A DNA stretch of 64,000 nucleotides from Avena insularis (lineage: Eukaryota > Streptophyta > Magnoliopsida > Poales > Poaceae): the NCBI GenBank assembly GCA_023614405.1, contig CM042687.1, forward strand, positions 261,683,480 to 261,747,479, in the 5' to 3' direction. Shown here in pieces: positions 34,293 to 45,300 of this stretch. Made by a program: the position numbers and the translations under genes. How positions within the stretch are numbered: position 1 is the stretch's first letter; each line of letters starts with the position of its first letter. Below the pieces are notes generated by a model. It worked only from the letters and a program-made list of their open reading frames with translations. It was not told the origin of the DNA and did not search any database.

Positions 34293-36838
34293 CCCAAGTA
34301 TGCAATTGATTGGTTTGTCTTCTTTTCCATCGGTGCCTTCATGGGAAGGCTGCGGTGATTTTTGTTTCCTTTATAAGTTGCTGCCTAGAGCCCTAGATTG
34401 CTAGAGCCAACGCAGAAATTCAGCGCCTGGAGCCCTAGATTTTAACAGCTAACCGAGGATTCATTGCTGCGCCACACATGCTTTCAGATTATGCAGTTGA
34501 AGAAGGTACATGCAACCCCTTTCCAGCCTCAAATTGATGCAATCGTGTCCATTGGTTTTTGATTGGGAATTTTTTACAACATAGTAAGTAGTCGACCATT
34601 TTGTCTTCTGTTGGAGAAAAGATAAACATGATTCTATTCCTTCTGCGGCACGAGATCAATTAGCAATGATGATGAACACCCAAGCTTGTGGGACAATCTC
34701 CATCTCCATATTCTTTAGACCCGGTTTGCCTCTTGATTGACATGGTAAGATTTATTGTCCGATTCTATGTCCGCGTGAGGTCCTGAATTTTGGCACTACA
34801 CTGTCGTGCTGAAATTTCATTGAGAAAACTCATAATGTTTACCTGAAGAAAAAGAACTATTGATTTTTGTCATGTTCGGCAGGAAATATTTTGAAAGTGA
34901 TTACTCTGTTGTCTCAGTTCGAATGTATATTTATGTGGCACTACACATTATTGAGGGACTATAGGAGGGTGCTATCAAGGCTGAGAAGATAGCATCAATT
35001 GTGGTAGGGCCTTTCTTAGCAGAAAAATCAGAGCAGATATACGTCCACTCTGCTCCCACATGATGTGGCCTTGCAGGTGATATAACTCATATTTACTTGT
35101 GAGCCTATTACCATCATTGTAGGATTGGTTTATTTTTCTCGCGGGTTAGTTTTGCTAAATGATATTGATTATAGATTTTAGTATCCTTGCAATCTTTTTC
35201 TTATTAGCATGCTTCCTTTTTTCTTTAATACAAACCATGATAGGAATGACACAAGAGGGTTCTCAGTTTGATACTAAGCTTTATGAGTTCATGACAGCAG
35301 ATGCATGATTGAGTAGCCGTAACTGTCCTCTCTACCAATTATTTTAGCCTTTGGAGACAAGAAGCACTTTTGTTCTAATCTATAGATTTCACACTCTACA
35401 CTTCTATCGTAATTGCGATATGCAGGAACCAAAGTGACACTATGGAGTTTTTGACTTTGTATGAGAGTTTTGATGACTTGAGACTCTAAGAGAACTTATG
35501 AAAGAAATGATCAGTTCCATGTTTAGCAAATTATATATTGGGCATATTACAAATACAAAGCAATCTAATATCTCTCATGATTCACATTTAAATAGGTTAT
35601 GTGTTTTTATCTATTATGTGTTTACTAAAGTGCATATGAAGCGGTTTTTCTAGTAATCATTAGCTTTTTTTAGGTAACTATATTGATTAGCATCTCTGAT
35701 CTCTCACCTAACTAGGGAGTACAACGTTTCATCCTTGCAATTTCAGGAGATGGAGCTGCTTTGGGAAGCAGTTTTAGTAGCTCAAGGACCCATAAACTCA
35801 CCAGTTCAGTCCGTGTCTTTCTCTCTTTTCCTATATATGTTTTAGTTTTCACTTGCACTAGAAAATGATCTCAGCCATCGACCAAGCAAATAAAAGTTCG
35901 ACCGTTCAGCTGATGCAAATCATTGCCTTCAAGTTGCATATGATATATGTTTAGACTGATGTTAGAAATCTATTTTTTATGAACAAGAATTAGCTGGCTT
36001 ATTATACTTGAAACTGCTATTTTCACATGGAAAGAAAATACAAGGTGCCATCAAATCAATAAGGAGCCTTTCCTTAAACCACCTATCCATTTACAAGTGA
36101 TTCTTTACCATTTTCCACATTATTTAGTTTGTGTTTATTTTATGCATTCTGAAATCTAGCTGGCACCAAAATCATCTTTTACCCATGCACTGGTATGCAG
36201 ATTTATATTATTGTTACCATATAAAGTGTGTTATCGCCAAAAACTGTGGTGTTGGTAACTTTATCATCATCCAATAGAAAACTCTCGCTTTCGACCAAAC
36301 TTGCAGTTTTTGCTATAGTTGATATTAGATGTGTATTTCTGCTAAAACTCTCGCTTTGTAAAGTGTGTTGTCGCTCAAAAACCAAAATGGAAAAATTAGA
36401 TGTGTATTTTATACTGTTTTTTCTATATTTCATATTTTCTTCTTCAAAGCATCTTCTATTCGTCTTATATATCTTATCGCTACGTGGTCATTGTATTTAT
36501 CTCTTAGCTGTGCTATGCACTCAAAACAATACAACCATTTCTGGGGAGCTACTCTTTTTCTGAGATAGTTTTACATTTTAGGCCAGGTGAGTAAAATAAA
36601 AAGGCCATGGAGGTACATGCTACGTGACAGAGTGAGCAACTTAGCCACGTGAACGAGCACTGGAATGGACCTCAGATCTGCCTTCAGAGCAATTGAGGAG
36701 CTAACTAAGTAGCACAGCTGCTTCAACACGACCTAAAGGTGAAAATTGTATATAGCATTAGTGTTGTTCATTTAAACTGTTCCCAACTAAAAAAAATCAT
36801 AAAAAATTTTTACTCAATGACATCACTCATCTAATCAC
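34293..36838. other. Stretch without a supported gene
   Basis: AT-rich sequence with scattered splice-like signals, for example TTGCAATTTCAG at about 35736-35747, but no ORF with domain content. It has intron-like character and might be part of a decayed or non-coding transcript continuing from the GC-rich island at 34140-34450. Imperfect direct repeats occur at 36225-36400 (AAACTCTCGCTTT, AAAGTGTGTT, ATTAGATGTGTATTT each twice). Confidence 0.4.
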
Positions 36839-38321
36839 TGTCGGAGATTCCTTGTGATTGAGGCAGAGGGAGGCAGAGGGAGGAGGTGGTGGCCGGCGGC
36901 GGCTAGGGCGACAGCGGCATCGCAAGGCGGCGGCGGCTTGGGGGGCGAGGGTTTGATTATGGTTCTTGAGGGTCAGCCCCCTCCCCTCTAATTATGAGAG
37001 GGATGGACGGCTAGGATAGGGGAACTCCGAATCCTCCCCCAACTCCATCTCCTCCTTGGTCGGCGGTGCAAGGAGAGGAGATTTCCTCTCCTCCGTCCAC
37101 CAGGAACCATTGTTCCAGTTTGACTTTTCAAACTTGCCTTTTGACTTTCAATTTTTGAGTTTCATTTCTCTCTTTTAAATGCCTATCCTAGTGACCTAGG
37201 ACATGATGCAACCATTCCAATTTAACTTGACATGTTCATGTACCCTTCCCCTTCCGGTTTGGTGAACCTTCTAGACCCTTCTAGAACATTCCGGTGAAAA
37301 CACCGGAATCATTCCTGAACTCCGGAATTGGACTTTCCTTATATGAATCTTATTCTCTTGACCATTTTGGATCTCCTCGTGATATCCTGGATCCCATACA
37401 AGACTCCGAACAACATTCGTTATTCTTAATCACATTCCATATCTACTAAACAACATCGAATTCTTAAGTGTCTCCCTACGGTTCGTGAATTATGCAGACA
37501 TGCCCGAGACTCTTCTCCGATCAATAACCAATAGAGGAATTTGGAAATTCATATGGCTCCCACATATTTCTATGATTACTTCATGATTGAATGAACCATT
37601 TACATACGATACCAATTTCCCTTTGTCTCGTGATACTTTACTTATCCGAGGTCTGATCGTCGGTATCTCTATATACCTAGTTCAACCTCATTACCGATAA
37701 GTACTCTTTACTCGTTCCTGTGTGATATGTGATCCCTTGTGAGCCATTCACATGCTTGCAAGCTAATTGGACGACATTCCACCGAGAGGCCCTAGAGTAT
37801 ATCTATCTGTCATATGGATGGACAAATCCCACTCTTGATCCATGTGCCTCAACACATACTTTCTGAACACTTAATGCCACCTTTATAACCACCTAACTAC
37901 GAAGTGGAGTTTTATGTCATCAAAGCATCTATCCGGTGATGGTGATTAGCATGATCTCATGGTCGAAGGATTTAGGTTACTATATATCTGAAAGCTTATA
38001 GCAATTGAACTATTTAAATGACTTGATCTTTATGCTACGCTTATATATAGGAGTATGTCCATCACACCATTATCCTAATGATATGATCTTGTTTTTAATA
38101 ACATCTCAATGTTCATGATCAGGAAACCATGATCATCTATCAACCAACAAGCTAGTATTACAAAGAGGCTTTACTAGGGACTCTAACAAGTTTACAAATC
38201 ACACAAGTATTAATGTTTCCGGTTAATACAATTATAGCATGAATGTAAACATTTATTTATCATAAAACAAAGATATAATAATAACTAATTTTATTATTGC
38301 CTCTAGGGAATATCTCCAACA
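36839..38321 (-). repeat. 3' LTR of the Copia element
   Basis: Right edge is exact: ...CTCCAACA at 38321 next to the polypurine tract. The left edge is inferred at TGTCGGAGATTCC (36839), which mirrors the LTR start TGTTGGAGATATTCC as a terminal inverted repeat. An alternative edge at 36679, preceded by GATC as is found after the right LTR, cannot be excluded. On the minus strand a TATA-like CTCATAATTAGAGG lies near 36993-37006. Confidence 0.62.
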
Positions 38322-38389
38322 GTCTCCCACTAGCACTAGAGTCAACTAATCTGGTAATATACCGAACACCCATGGCGGTTTGGTGTTGG

Positions 38390-39249
38390 TCATGTTTTGC
38401 CCTCGGGAGAGGTTTAGTCAACGGATCCGCCACATTCACATCTGTGTGTACTTTGCAAATATTTATGTGACCATCTTGGACATGCTCTCGAATAGCGTGA
38501 AAATGTAGCTTGATATGCTTTAGCTTCTTGTGTGACCTTGGCTCCTACACATTGGCTATGGCGCCCATGTTATCACAGAAGATAGACATTGGGTCCAGCG
38601 CACTGGGAACCACACCAAGATCTGTAATGAACTCCTTCATCCATATTGCCTCTTGTGAAGCCTCCGAAGCAGCTATGTATTCTGATTTAGTTGAAGATCT
38701 CGCCACAATGCTTTTCTTTGCACTCCTCCATCTCACTGCTGCACCATTCAAAGTAAATGTGTATCCATATTGATATTTAGAATCATCTGGATCGGTGTTC
38801 CAACTAGCATCGGTGTAACCATTAAGAACGAGTTGTTCATCACCTCCATAAGAAAGAACCATATCCTTAGTTCTTCTCAAGTACTTAAGGATGTTTTTGA
38901 TCGCTGTCCAATGATCCACTCCTCGATCACTTTGATATCTACTAGTTAAACTAATAGTATATGCAATGCCGGGTCTAGTACATAGCATGGCATACATGAT
39001 AGATCCTATGGCTGAGGCATAGGGAGTCTTACTCATCCTCTCTCTATCTTCTGCCGTAGCAGGACTTTGAGTTTTACTCAAGGTCGTATTGGGCAACATG
39101 GGCAAGAACCCTTTCTTGCTATCTTCCATTCCAAACCTCTTTAGAACTTTGTCCAAATATGTACTCTGTGAAAGCGATATTAGGCGTCTCGATCTATCTC
39201 TATAAATCTTTATGCCTAATATGTAAGAAGCTTCGCCAAGATCCTTCAT
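38390..39249 (-). pseudogene. Copia RT C-terminus and RNaseH
   Basis: The minus-strand ORF from 39249 reads MKDLGEASYILGIKIYRDRS, then PGIAYTISLTSRYQ, LNGYTDASWNTD (RNaseH first Asp), RSSTKSEYIAASEA (Glu) and IFCDNMGAIANV (third acidic residue). All are Copia RNaseH signatures. A TAG at 38545 truncates it; in the same frame sequence resumes with a His-rich HKKLKHIKLHFHAIREH and VADPLTKPLPRAKHD, the usual tail of these polyproteins, to about 38390. The start at 39249 is a frame break from upstream RT, not a true initiator. Confidence 0.85.
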
Positions 39250-40174
39250 TGAAAATACAATATGTCGTCAAGATCTTTATTCAAATAATCTTTGACACTT
39301 TTAAGAAGGTCCACATCATTCCCAATCAACAATATGTCGTCCACATATAGTACTAGGAATGCTACAGAGCTCCCACCCACTTTCATGTAAATACAAGCTT
39401 CTCCATAAGTTTGTATAAAACCAAAAAATTTGATCACCTTATCAAAATGTTGATTCCAACCTCGGGATGCTTGTTCAATACATAAATGGACCGTTGAAGT
39501 TTGCATACCTTGTTAGCATCCTTAGGATAGACAAAACCTTTGGGTTGTACCATATACAACTCTTCATCAATGTCTCCATTGAGGAATGCTGCTTTGACAT
39601 CCATCAACCATATCTCATAATCGTAATATGCAGCGATTGCTAACAAAATCCTCACAGACTTTAGCTTTGCTACCGGTGAGAAAGTCTCATCGTAGTCAAC
39701 TCCTTGAATTTGTCGAAACCATTTTGCGACAAGTGGAGCTTTATAGACGGTTACATTACCATCAGCATATGTTTTCTTCTTGAAAATCCATTTGTTCTCG
39801 ACAGCCTTTCGGCCATCCGGTAAGTCCACCAAAGTCCATACTTATTTTTCGTACATGGATCCAATCTCGGATTCCATGGCTTCTTGCCATTTATTGGAAT
39901 TTGGGCTCATCATCGCTTCCTCATATGTCGCAGGGTCATCGGTGTTGTCCACCAACATGACATTCATAACGGGATTATACCAATCGGGAGTGGTACGAGT
40001 TATTGTCGACCTGCGAGGTTCTGTAGTAACTTCGACCGAAGTTTCATGATCATCATCATTAGCTTCCTCTCTTATTGGTGTAGGCGCCACATGAACTTCT
40101 TCCGGTGTTGCGCTACTCTCAAATCCGAGAGAAGGTTCGACAACCTCGTCGAGTTCTACTTTCCTTCCATTCAC
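39246..40174 (-). pseudogene. Copia reverse transcriptase
   Basis: Three overlapping frames carry one RT. A linker with EVVEPSLGFESS and DWYNPVMNVML (40174-39850) is followed by a stop, then VDLPDGRKAVENKWIFKKK, ETFSPVAKLKSVRILLAIAA and WLMDVKAAFLNGD, with the catalytic Asp in the last. After a shift near 39450 the second motif LVLYVDDILLIGND (YVDD box) is present. Catalytic residues survive but the frame does not. Domain order, integrase upstream and RNaseH downstream, confirms Copia. Confidence 0.85.
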
Positions 40175-41032
40175 TTATTTCGAGAGAAACTCCTTCTCTA
40201 GAAAGGATCCATTATTGGCAACAAATATTTTGCCCTCGGATCTATGATAGAAGGTATACCCAATAGTTTCCTTCAGGTATCCTATGATGACGCATTTTTC
40301 CGCTTTGGGTTCAAGCTTGTCCGACTGTAAGTTCTTTACATAAGCTTCACAACCCCAAACTCTAAGGAACGAAAATTTAGGTTTCTTTCCAAACCATAAT
40401 TCATATGGTGTCGTTTCAACGGATTTAGATGGTGCCCTATTTAAAGTGAACGCGGCTGTTTCTAATGCATAACCCCAAAATGATAATGGTAAATCTGTAA
40501 GTGACATCATAGAACGAACCATATCTAAGAGAGTTAGATTACGACGTTCGGACACACCATTATGTTGTGGTGTTGCCGGCGGTGTCAATTGTGAAAGTAT
40601 TCCGCATTTTTTCAAATGCTCGCCAAACTCGTAACTTAGATACTCACCTCCACGATCAGATCGTAGAAATTTTATCTTCTTGTTACGTTGATTCTCTACT
40701 TCACTTTGAAATTCCTTAAACTTCTCAAAAGTTTCAGACTTATGTTTCATGAAATAGATATACCCATATCTACTCAAGTCATCCGTGAAAGTAAGAACAT
40801 AACGATAACCACCGCGTGATGCTTCACTCATCGGGCCACACACATCGGTATGTATGATTTCCAATAAGTCTGTAGCTCGCTCCATCATACTAGAAAATGG
40901 AGTCTTGGTCACTTTTCCCATCAGACATGCTATGCATATTTCAAGTGATTCGAAATCAAGTGATTCAAGAAGTCCATCAGAATGGAGTTTCTTCATATGC
41001 TTCACTCCAATGTGACCAAGATGCAGTACCAC
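40175..41032 (-). pseudogene. Copia integrase
   Basis: A 285-codon open frame. It begins in the pre-integrase zinc region (LGHIGVKHMKKLHSDGLL, CIACLMGKVTKTPF) and continues with the DDE core: EIIHTDVCGPM, FLRSDRGGEY and HNGVSERRN, which supply the D, D and E. LWFGKKPKFSFLRVWGCEAY follows, typical of Copia. The core appears intact over this segment, but it is bounded by stops (a TAA before the linker at 40175; a break at 41032 to protease), so it is only a domain of a dead polyprotein. Confidence 0.87.
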
Positions 41033-41480
41033 ATATATGTTGAGTTATCGCTTAATTTCAAACAATTATCTTCTATATTATTAACATGTGTATTACTACA
41101 ACCGAGATTCAACAATAATAGACCATCTATCAAAGGTGCATGTCCATAAAACATATTACTCATATAAATCAAACAACCATTATTCTCAGACTTAAACAAG
41201 TAACCGTCTCGCAATAAACATGATCCGGATATAATGTTTGTGCTCAACACAGGCACCAAATAACAATTATTTAAGTATAAAACTAATCCCGATGGTAGAT
41301 GAAGAGGTAGAGTGCCCACCGCGATCACATCAACCTTTGATCCATTTCCAACGCGCATCGTCACCTCGTTCTTCGCTAGTTTCTATCTATTTTGCAGCAC
41401 CTGTTTCGAGTTACAAATGTGAGCAACCGAACCAGTATCAAATACCCAGGCACTACTACGACTACTAGTAAGATACACAT
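41033..41480 (-). pseudogene. Copia aspartic protease
   Basis: The minus strand reads SSAWVFDTGSVAHICNSKQ with the DTGS active site at about 41431-41442, then, after a stop near 41390, MRVGNGSKVDVIAVGTLPLH and LNNCYLVPVLSTNIISGS, the usual Copia protease core. The frame runs to 41002, overlapping the integrase frame. Confidence 0.78.
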
Positions 41481-41559
41481 CAATAACATGTATATCAGAT
41501 ATACATTTCTTCTTGATGTTGCCGTTCTTCAGATCCACCAAGTACTTAGGGAAATTCCG

Positions 41560-42348
41560 CTTCTAGTGACCTTCTCCCTTGTAGTAAAAGCACTTAGTAT
41601 CAGGCTTAGGCCCAGCCTTGGTCTTCTTTGCCAGCGCGGTAGCTTTCTTACCGCCCTTCTTGAAGTTTACCTTTTTCTTAGACTTTCCTTGCTTCTTGAA
41701 ATTGGTGGTCTTATTGACCATCAACACTTAGTGCTCTTTCTTGATCTCCACCTCCGCAGACTCAACATAAATAAGAGTTCTGGTAACGTCTTATTCATGC
41801 GCTGCATGTTGTAGTTCATCACAAAGTTTTCGTAACTTGGTGGTAGTGATTGGAGGACACGATGAATCCCCAAAGCATTAGGAATTATTATTCCCAATCT
41901 CTGGAGCTTATTGGTGTGCCTAGACATCTTAAGCACATGCTCACTGACGGAGCTGCCCTCCTCCATCTTGTAGTTAAAGAACTTTTCAGAAGCTTCATAA
42001 CTCTCAACTACTGCGTGAGCCTCAAATATCATTTTGAGTTCACGGACAATATCATGTGGGTCAAAGTTCTCAAACCTCTTTTGAAGCTCCGATTCCAAAC
42101 CATACAAGATAGCACACTAAACTGTGCAGTACTGATTCTTTCGAGTACGGAAAACATTTTTCTCATCATCGGTATCTTCTTCTGCAGGTGGGTCACCCAG
42201 CGGTGAATCCAGCACATAGGTCAACTGACCAGCATTGAGGACAATCCTCAAATTGCGGAACCAATCCGCGAAGTTGCTTCCATTGTTTTTCAACTTTTAT
42301 TTCTCTAGGAACGCATTAAAATTTATGGTAGGGCCGCCATTGATCTAC
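41560..42348 (-). pseudogene. Copia gag
   Basis: On the minus strand the N-terminal part reads INFNAFLEK then a stop, NFADWFRNLRIVLNAGQLTY, a stop near 42115, and then a good stretch YGLESELQKRFENFDPHDIV to NKTLPELLFML. The zinc knuckle near 41565-41605 is degraded: the second Cys is Tyr and the last Cys is Phe, with a stop at the Trp that normally follows His. Nucleic-acid binding would be lost. Length and order agree with Angela-type gag. Confidence 0.82.
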
Positions 42349-42834
42349 AACATATTTGCAATAGTTTAGACTAAGTTTATAATAAATTGAGTTCTAATTA
42401 ATAGTTAAATTAATCTAGGTAAAATCCCACTCAAAACAATATCCCTCACATTGTTTTAGTGATCACACGAACCAATTCCACTACATGAAGTCTGATCATC
42501 ACGAGACATAATGTATCTTCAAAGGCGAACAATCAACATGTTCATCATATCTACTATATGAATCATGCTTTACCTTTCGGTCATTCGTGTTCCGAGACCA
42601 TGTTTATACATGCTAGGATCGTCAAGATATAACCTTAGTTTCCGCATGAGCAAATTTGGTTTGCTCCTGTTGTATACACTCGCAGCATCTAACACACCCA
42701 ATAATCACGTGGTGCTTCGAAACAACAAGTCTTGGCAATGGTGCCTGCTAAGGACAACACTTTATAACTTGATATTTTCTGAGAGGGATCATCTTATCAT
42801 GCTACTGTCGTGATCTAAGCAATACAAGATGCAT
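42349..42834 (-). other. Copia untranslated leader
   Basis: Sequence between gag and the remains of the 5' LTR. It resembles the Angela leader, with landmarks such as GATCACACGAACCAATTCC and ATCTACTATATGAATCATGC. No primer-binding site (TGGTATCAGAGC type) is found here, and the LTR end that should adjoin it is missing, so a deletion near 42835 removed both. Confidence 0.6.
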
Positions 42835-42863
42835 AAAAGGGGAGGGGGAGGCCGAATCCTCCC
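42835..42863 (-). repeat. Copia 5' LTR, fragment left of element B
   Basis: A short segment ending GGCCGAATCCTCCC, matching the left LTR around 37012-37035. The rest of this LTR is right of element B at 49678-50941. Roughly 170 bases of the LTR end present at 36839-37010 are absent. Confidence 0.65.
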
Positions 42864-44371
42864 TGATACGTTGAAAACGTATCTATAATTTTTGATGCTC
42901 CATGCTTGTTTAGTATCTACTTTGCTTTGTTTTGTCTACACTTTAAGGTATTTTTATACACTTTATGGTACTAACCTATTAACAAGATGCCACAGTGCCA
43001 GTTGCCTGTTTTCTTCTGTTTTTGGTTCCAGAAAGGTAGAAAATCAATATTCTCGGAATTGGACGGGACAAAAGCCAAAGTCATTATTTTTTCTAGACCA
43101 ACACGGAACCATGAAGCAGCAGAGACGGAGTAGGGCACCAGGGTGGCAGCACCCCCTAGGCGCGGGCAAGCCCTGGTGGCGCTTACAGGGGTGTGGGTCC
43201 CCTGGCCCTCCATAGACCTTGCCTCTTTCACCTATAAGAAGCCCTCGGGGAGAAAACCCTAAATAATCCATCATACTTCCAGAAAAAGTTCCGCAGTGCC
43301 GCCGCCACCGAAGGGGAGATTCGGGGGACAGAAAGTCTCTGTTCCGGCACCCTGCCGGGACGGGTAAGTGCCCCCGGAGCCATCTCCATCGATCTCCATC
43401 GCCATCTTCATCACTTTTGTTGATTCCCATGATGAGGAGGGAGTACTTCTTCCTCGAGGCTAAGGGCTCTACAGGTAGCTACGTGTTCATCTCTCTCTAT
43501 GCATGGTCATATTGTGATCATGAGCTTTGTAATCAAGTAGATATACCTTGCTACTCAAGTGCTTTAATAGATCTCTGCTCTCCCCATGTGTGTGAAAGTG
43601 ACAGCGTGGACACCATGGTGGCACTTAGGTTTGAGTCTACATAAATACTCTTTGTCCTTTAATAGATCTATGCTTTTCCCCATGTGTGTGAAAGTGACAG
43701 CGTGCATACCGTGTCTGGCACTTTGGCTAGATCGAATATTTGTTATGAGTTATATTTTGAGTTGGTTGTCTCTATGAAATTGTGGTGTTTGTTGGAACCA
43801 TCTAGCGCTCAAGGTGACAGTGTGGGGTTATCTAGATTGGGGAAGGCCCTACCATGGATTAGAGTGTCCAACTGAAGAGTAGTTAAGAGTAGTATCATGA
43901 AGAGAGGATATTTATATGAGAGAGTGTTCACTAGTGAAAGTATGATCCCTAGGCCTTGTTTCTAAACATTGAAACACCGTTTGCTACTAGATCTGTTGCA
44001 TGTTTTCTTGCTTTAGTATTTACCTCACCGTCAAGCTCCATCAAAGTATTTTCTGGCCCTCACACACGTTACCCCACGTCAACAACAAGTCAGAAGCTAT
44101 TTTCTGGTACCGTTACCACTTGTATTTCACTATCTCTTCGCCAAACTAGTGCACCTATACACCTGACAAGTGTATTGGGTGTGTTGGGGACACAAGAGAC
44201 TTCTTGTATCTTGATTGCAGGATTGCCTGAGAGGGAATACCTTTGACCACTTCCTCCCTGAGTTCGATAAACCTTGGGTAATCCACTTAAGGGAAACTTG
44301 CTGCTGTTCTACAAACCTCTGCACTTGGAGGCCCAACAACTGTCTATAAGAATAGAAGTGCATAGACATCA
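42864..44371 (+). repeat. 5' LTR of element B
   Basis: Starts TGATACGTTGAAAACGTATC and ends CATAGACATCA. CACCTATAAGAAGCCC near 43229-43244 is a probable TATA region, conserved in the other LTR copies. Within it a segment with CCATGTGTGTGAAAGTGACA occurs twice (43584 and 43680), an internal duplication also present in the 3' LTR. Confidence 0.9.
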
Positions 44372-44381
44372 AGCTATTTTC

Positions 44382-44399
44382 TGGCGCCGTTGCCGGGGA
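44382..44399 (+). other. Primer-binding site, tRNA-Asp
   Basis: TGGCGCCGTTGCCGGGGA, 18 bases complementary to the 3' end of plant tRNA-Asp(GUC) including CCA, ten bases inside the LTR. Confidence 0.85.
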
Positions 44400-44562
44400 G
44401 GTAAGGTAAAAGGTACTCAGATCCTGGTGCGTGAGTGCTCGAAGTTATTTCCTTTAGATTCTGTAGTTTTTTCTTTTTGTTTCTTTTCACTAGTTAGGCT
44501 TAATAGAAAACAACAACAAAATTAGAGAGCTTTATAGTGTTTATCTTGAGTTAGGACATGAA

Positions 44563-45300
44563 GTGTTTGAAGAGAAAATTAAAAAACCTATGGAGCTTTA
44601 TTTGCATGCTAATAGCAATGTTATTAGTATGAATTCTTTGGACACCATTGTTGCTAATGCTATGGAAACGTCTAAGCTTGGGGAAGCTAGTTTTTATGAT
44701 AATGATTTTTTCCCAGCTTTGGAAGATAGCTATTCTATTGGTTATGATGATACCAAACCTCCAATATATGATGATTACAATGATGAATATGTTATTTTCA
44801 GTCCACCTACTATTGAGGAGAAAATTAATTGTGATTACAATATGCATCCTATATTTGATGATTATGGTGATGAGAATAATAGTGATAGCTATTTTGTTGA
44901 ATTTGCTCCCACTACAATTAATAAGAATGACTTTGCTTATGTGGAGAGTAATAATTATTTTATGCATGTGGCTCATGATAAGAATGTTTTATGTGATAGT
45001 TATATTGTTAATTTTATTCATGATGCTACTGAAAGTTATTATGAGAGAGGGAAACATGGTCTTATGTATCTCAACAATATTAAGTTTCCCCTCTTTATGT
45101 TGAAAATTTTGAAGTTGCACTTGTTTTGCTTTCCTATGCTTGTTGCTTTGTGCTTTCATGACTTGTTTCTTTACAAGATTCCTATGCATAGGAAGTGGTT
45201 TAGACTTAAATGTGTTTTAAATTTTCTTCTTGATTCTCTCTTTTACTTCAATTCATATTTCTTATGTGACTATCTTCTCAAACTATCAAGCCTAACTTAA
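44563..45300 (+). CDS. Element B internal ORF, acidic protein of unknown function
   Basis: An uninterrupted 245-codon frame starting 160 bp after the primer site (MFEEKIKKPMELYLHANSNV). Residues 40-150 are very acidic and Tyr/Asn-rich (YSIGYDDTKPPIYDDYNDEY, PIFDDYGDENNSDSYFVEF). Residues 175-245 are hydrophobic and basic (FPLFMLKILKLHLFCFPMLV, then repeated Leu/Phe/Tyr), possibly one or two membrane segments or simply AT-rich translated sequence. No gag, zinc knuckle or enzyme motif. The long open frame in a region full of decayed ORFs hints at past selection, but AT-rich composition could also keep it open. I do not recognise the family. Confidence 0.45.
   Translation: MFEEKIKKPMELYLHANSNVISMNSLDTIVANAMETSKLGEASFYDNDFFPALEDSYSIGYDDTKPPIYDDYNDEYVIFSPPTIEEKINCDYNMHPIFDDYGDENNSDSYFVEFAPTTINKNDFAYVESNNYFMHVAHDKNVLCDSYIVNFIHDATESYYERGKHGLMYLNNIKFPLFMLKILKLHLFCFPMLVALCFHDLFLYKIPMHRKWFRLKCVLNFLLDSLFYFNSYFLCDYLLKLSSLT

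Noticed and set aside
34147..34404. 85-residue plus-strand ORF in the GC-rich island
   Set aside because: It overlaps the minus-strand ORF, shows no protein features and ends in promoter-like sequence.
44648..45103. 151-residue ORF in another frame of element B
   Set aside because: It is an AT-rich shadow of the 245-residue frame; Met/Ile/Leu content reflects ATG/ATT/TTA composition.
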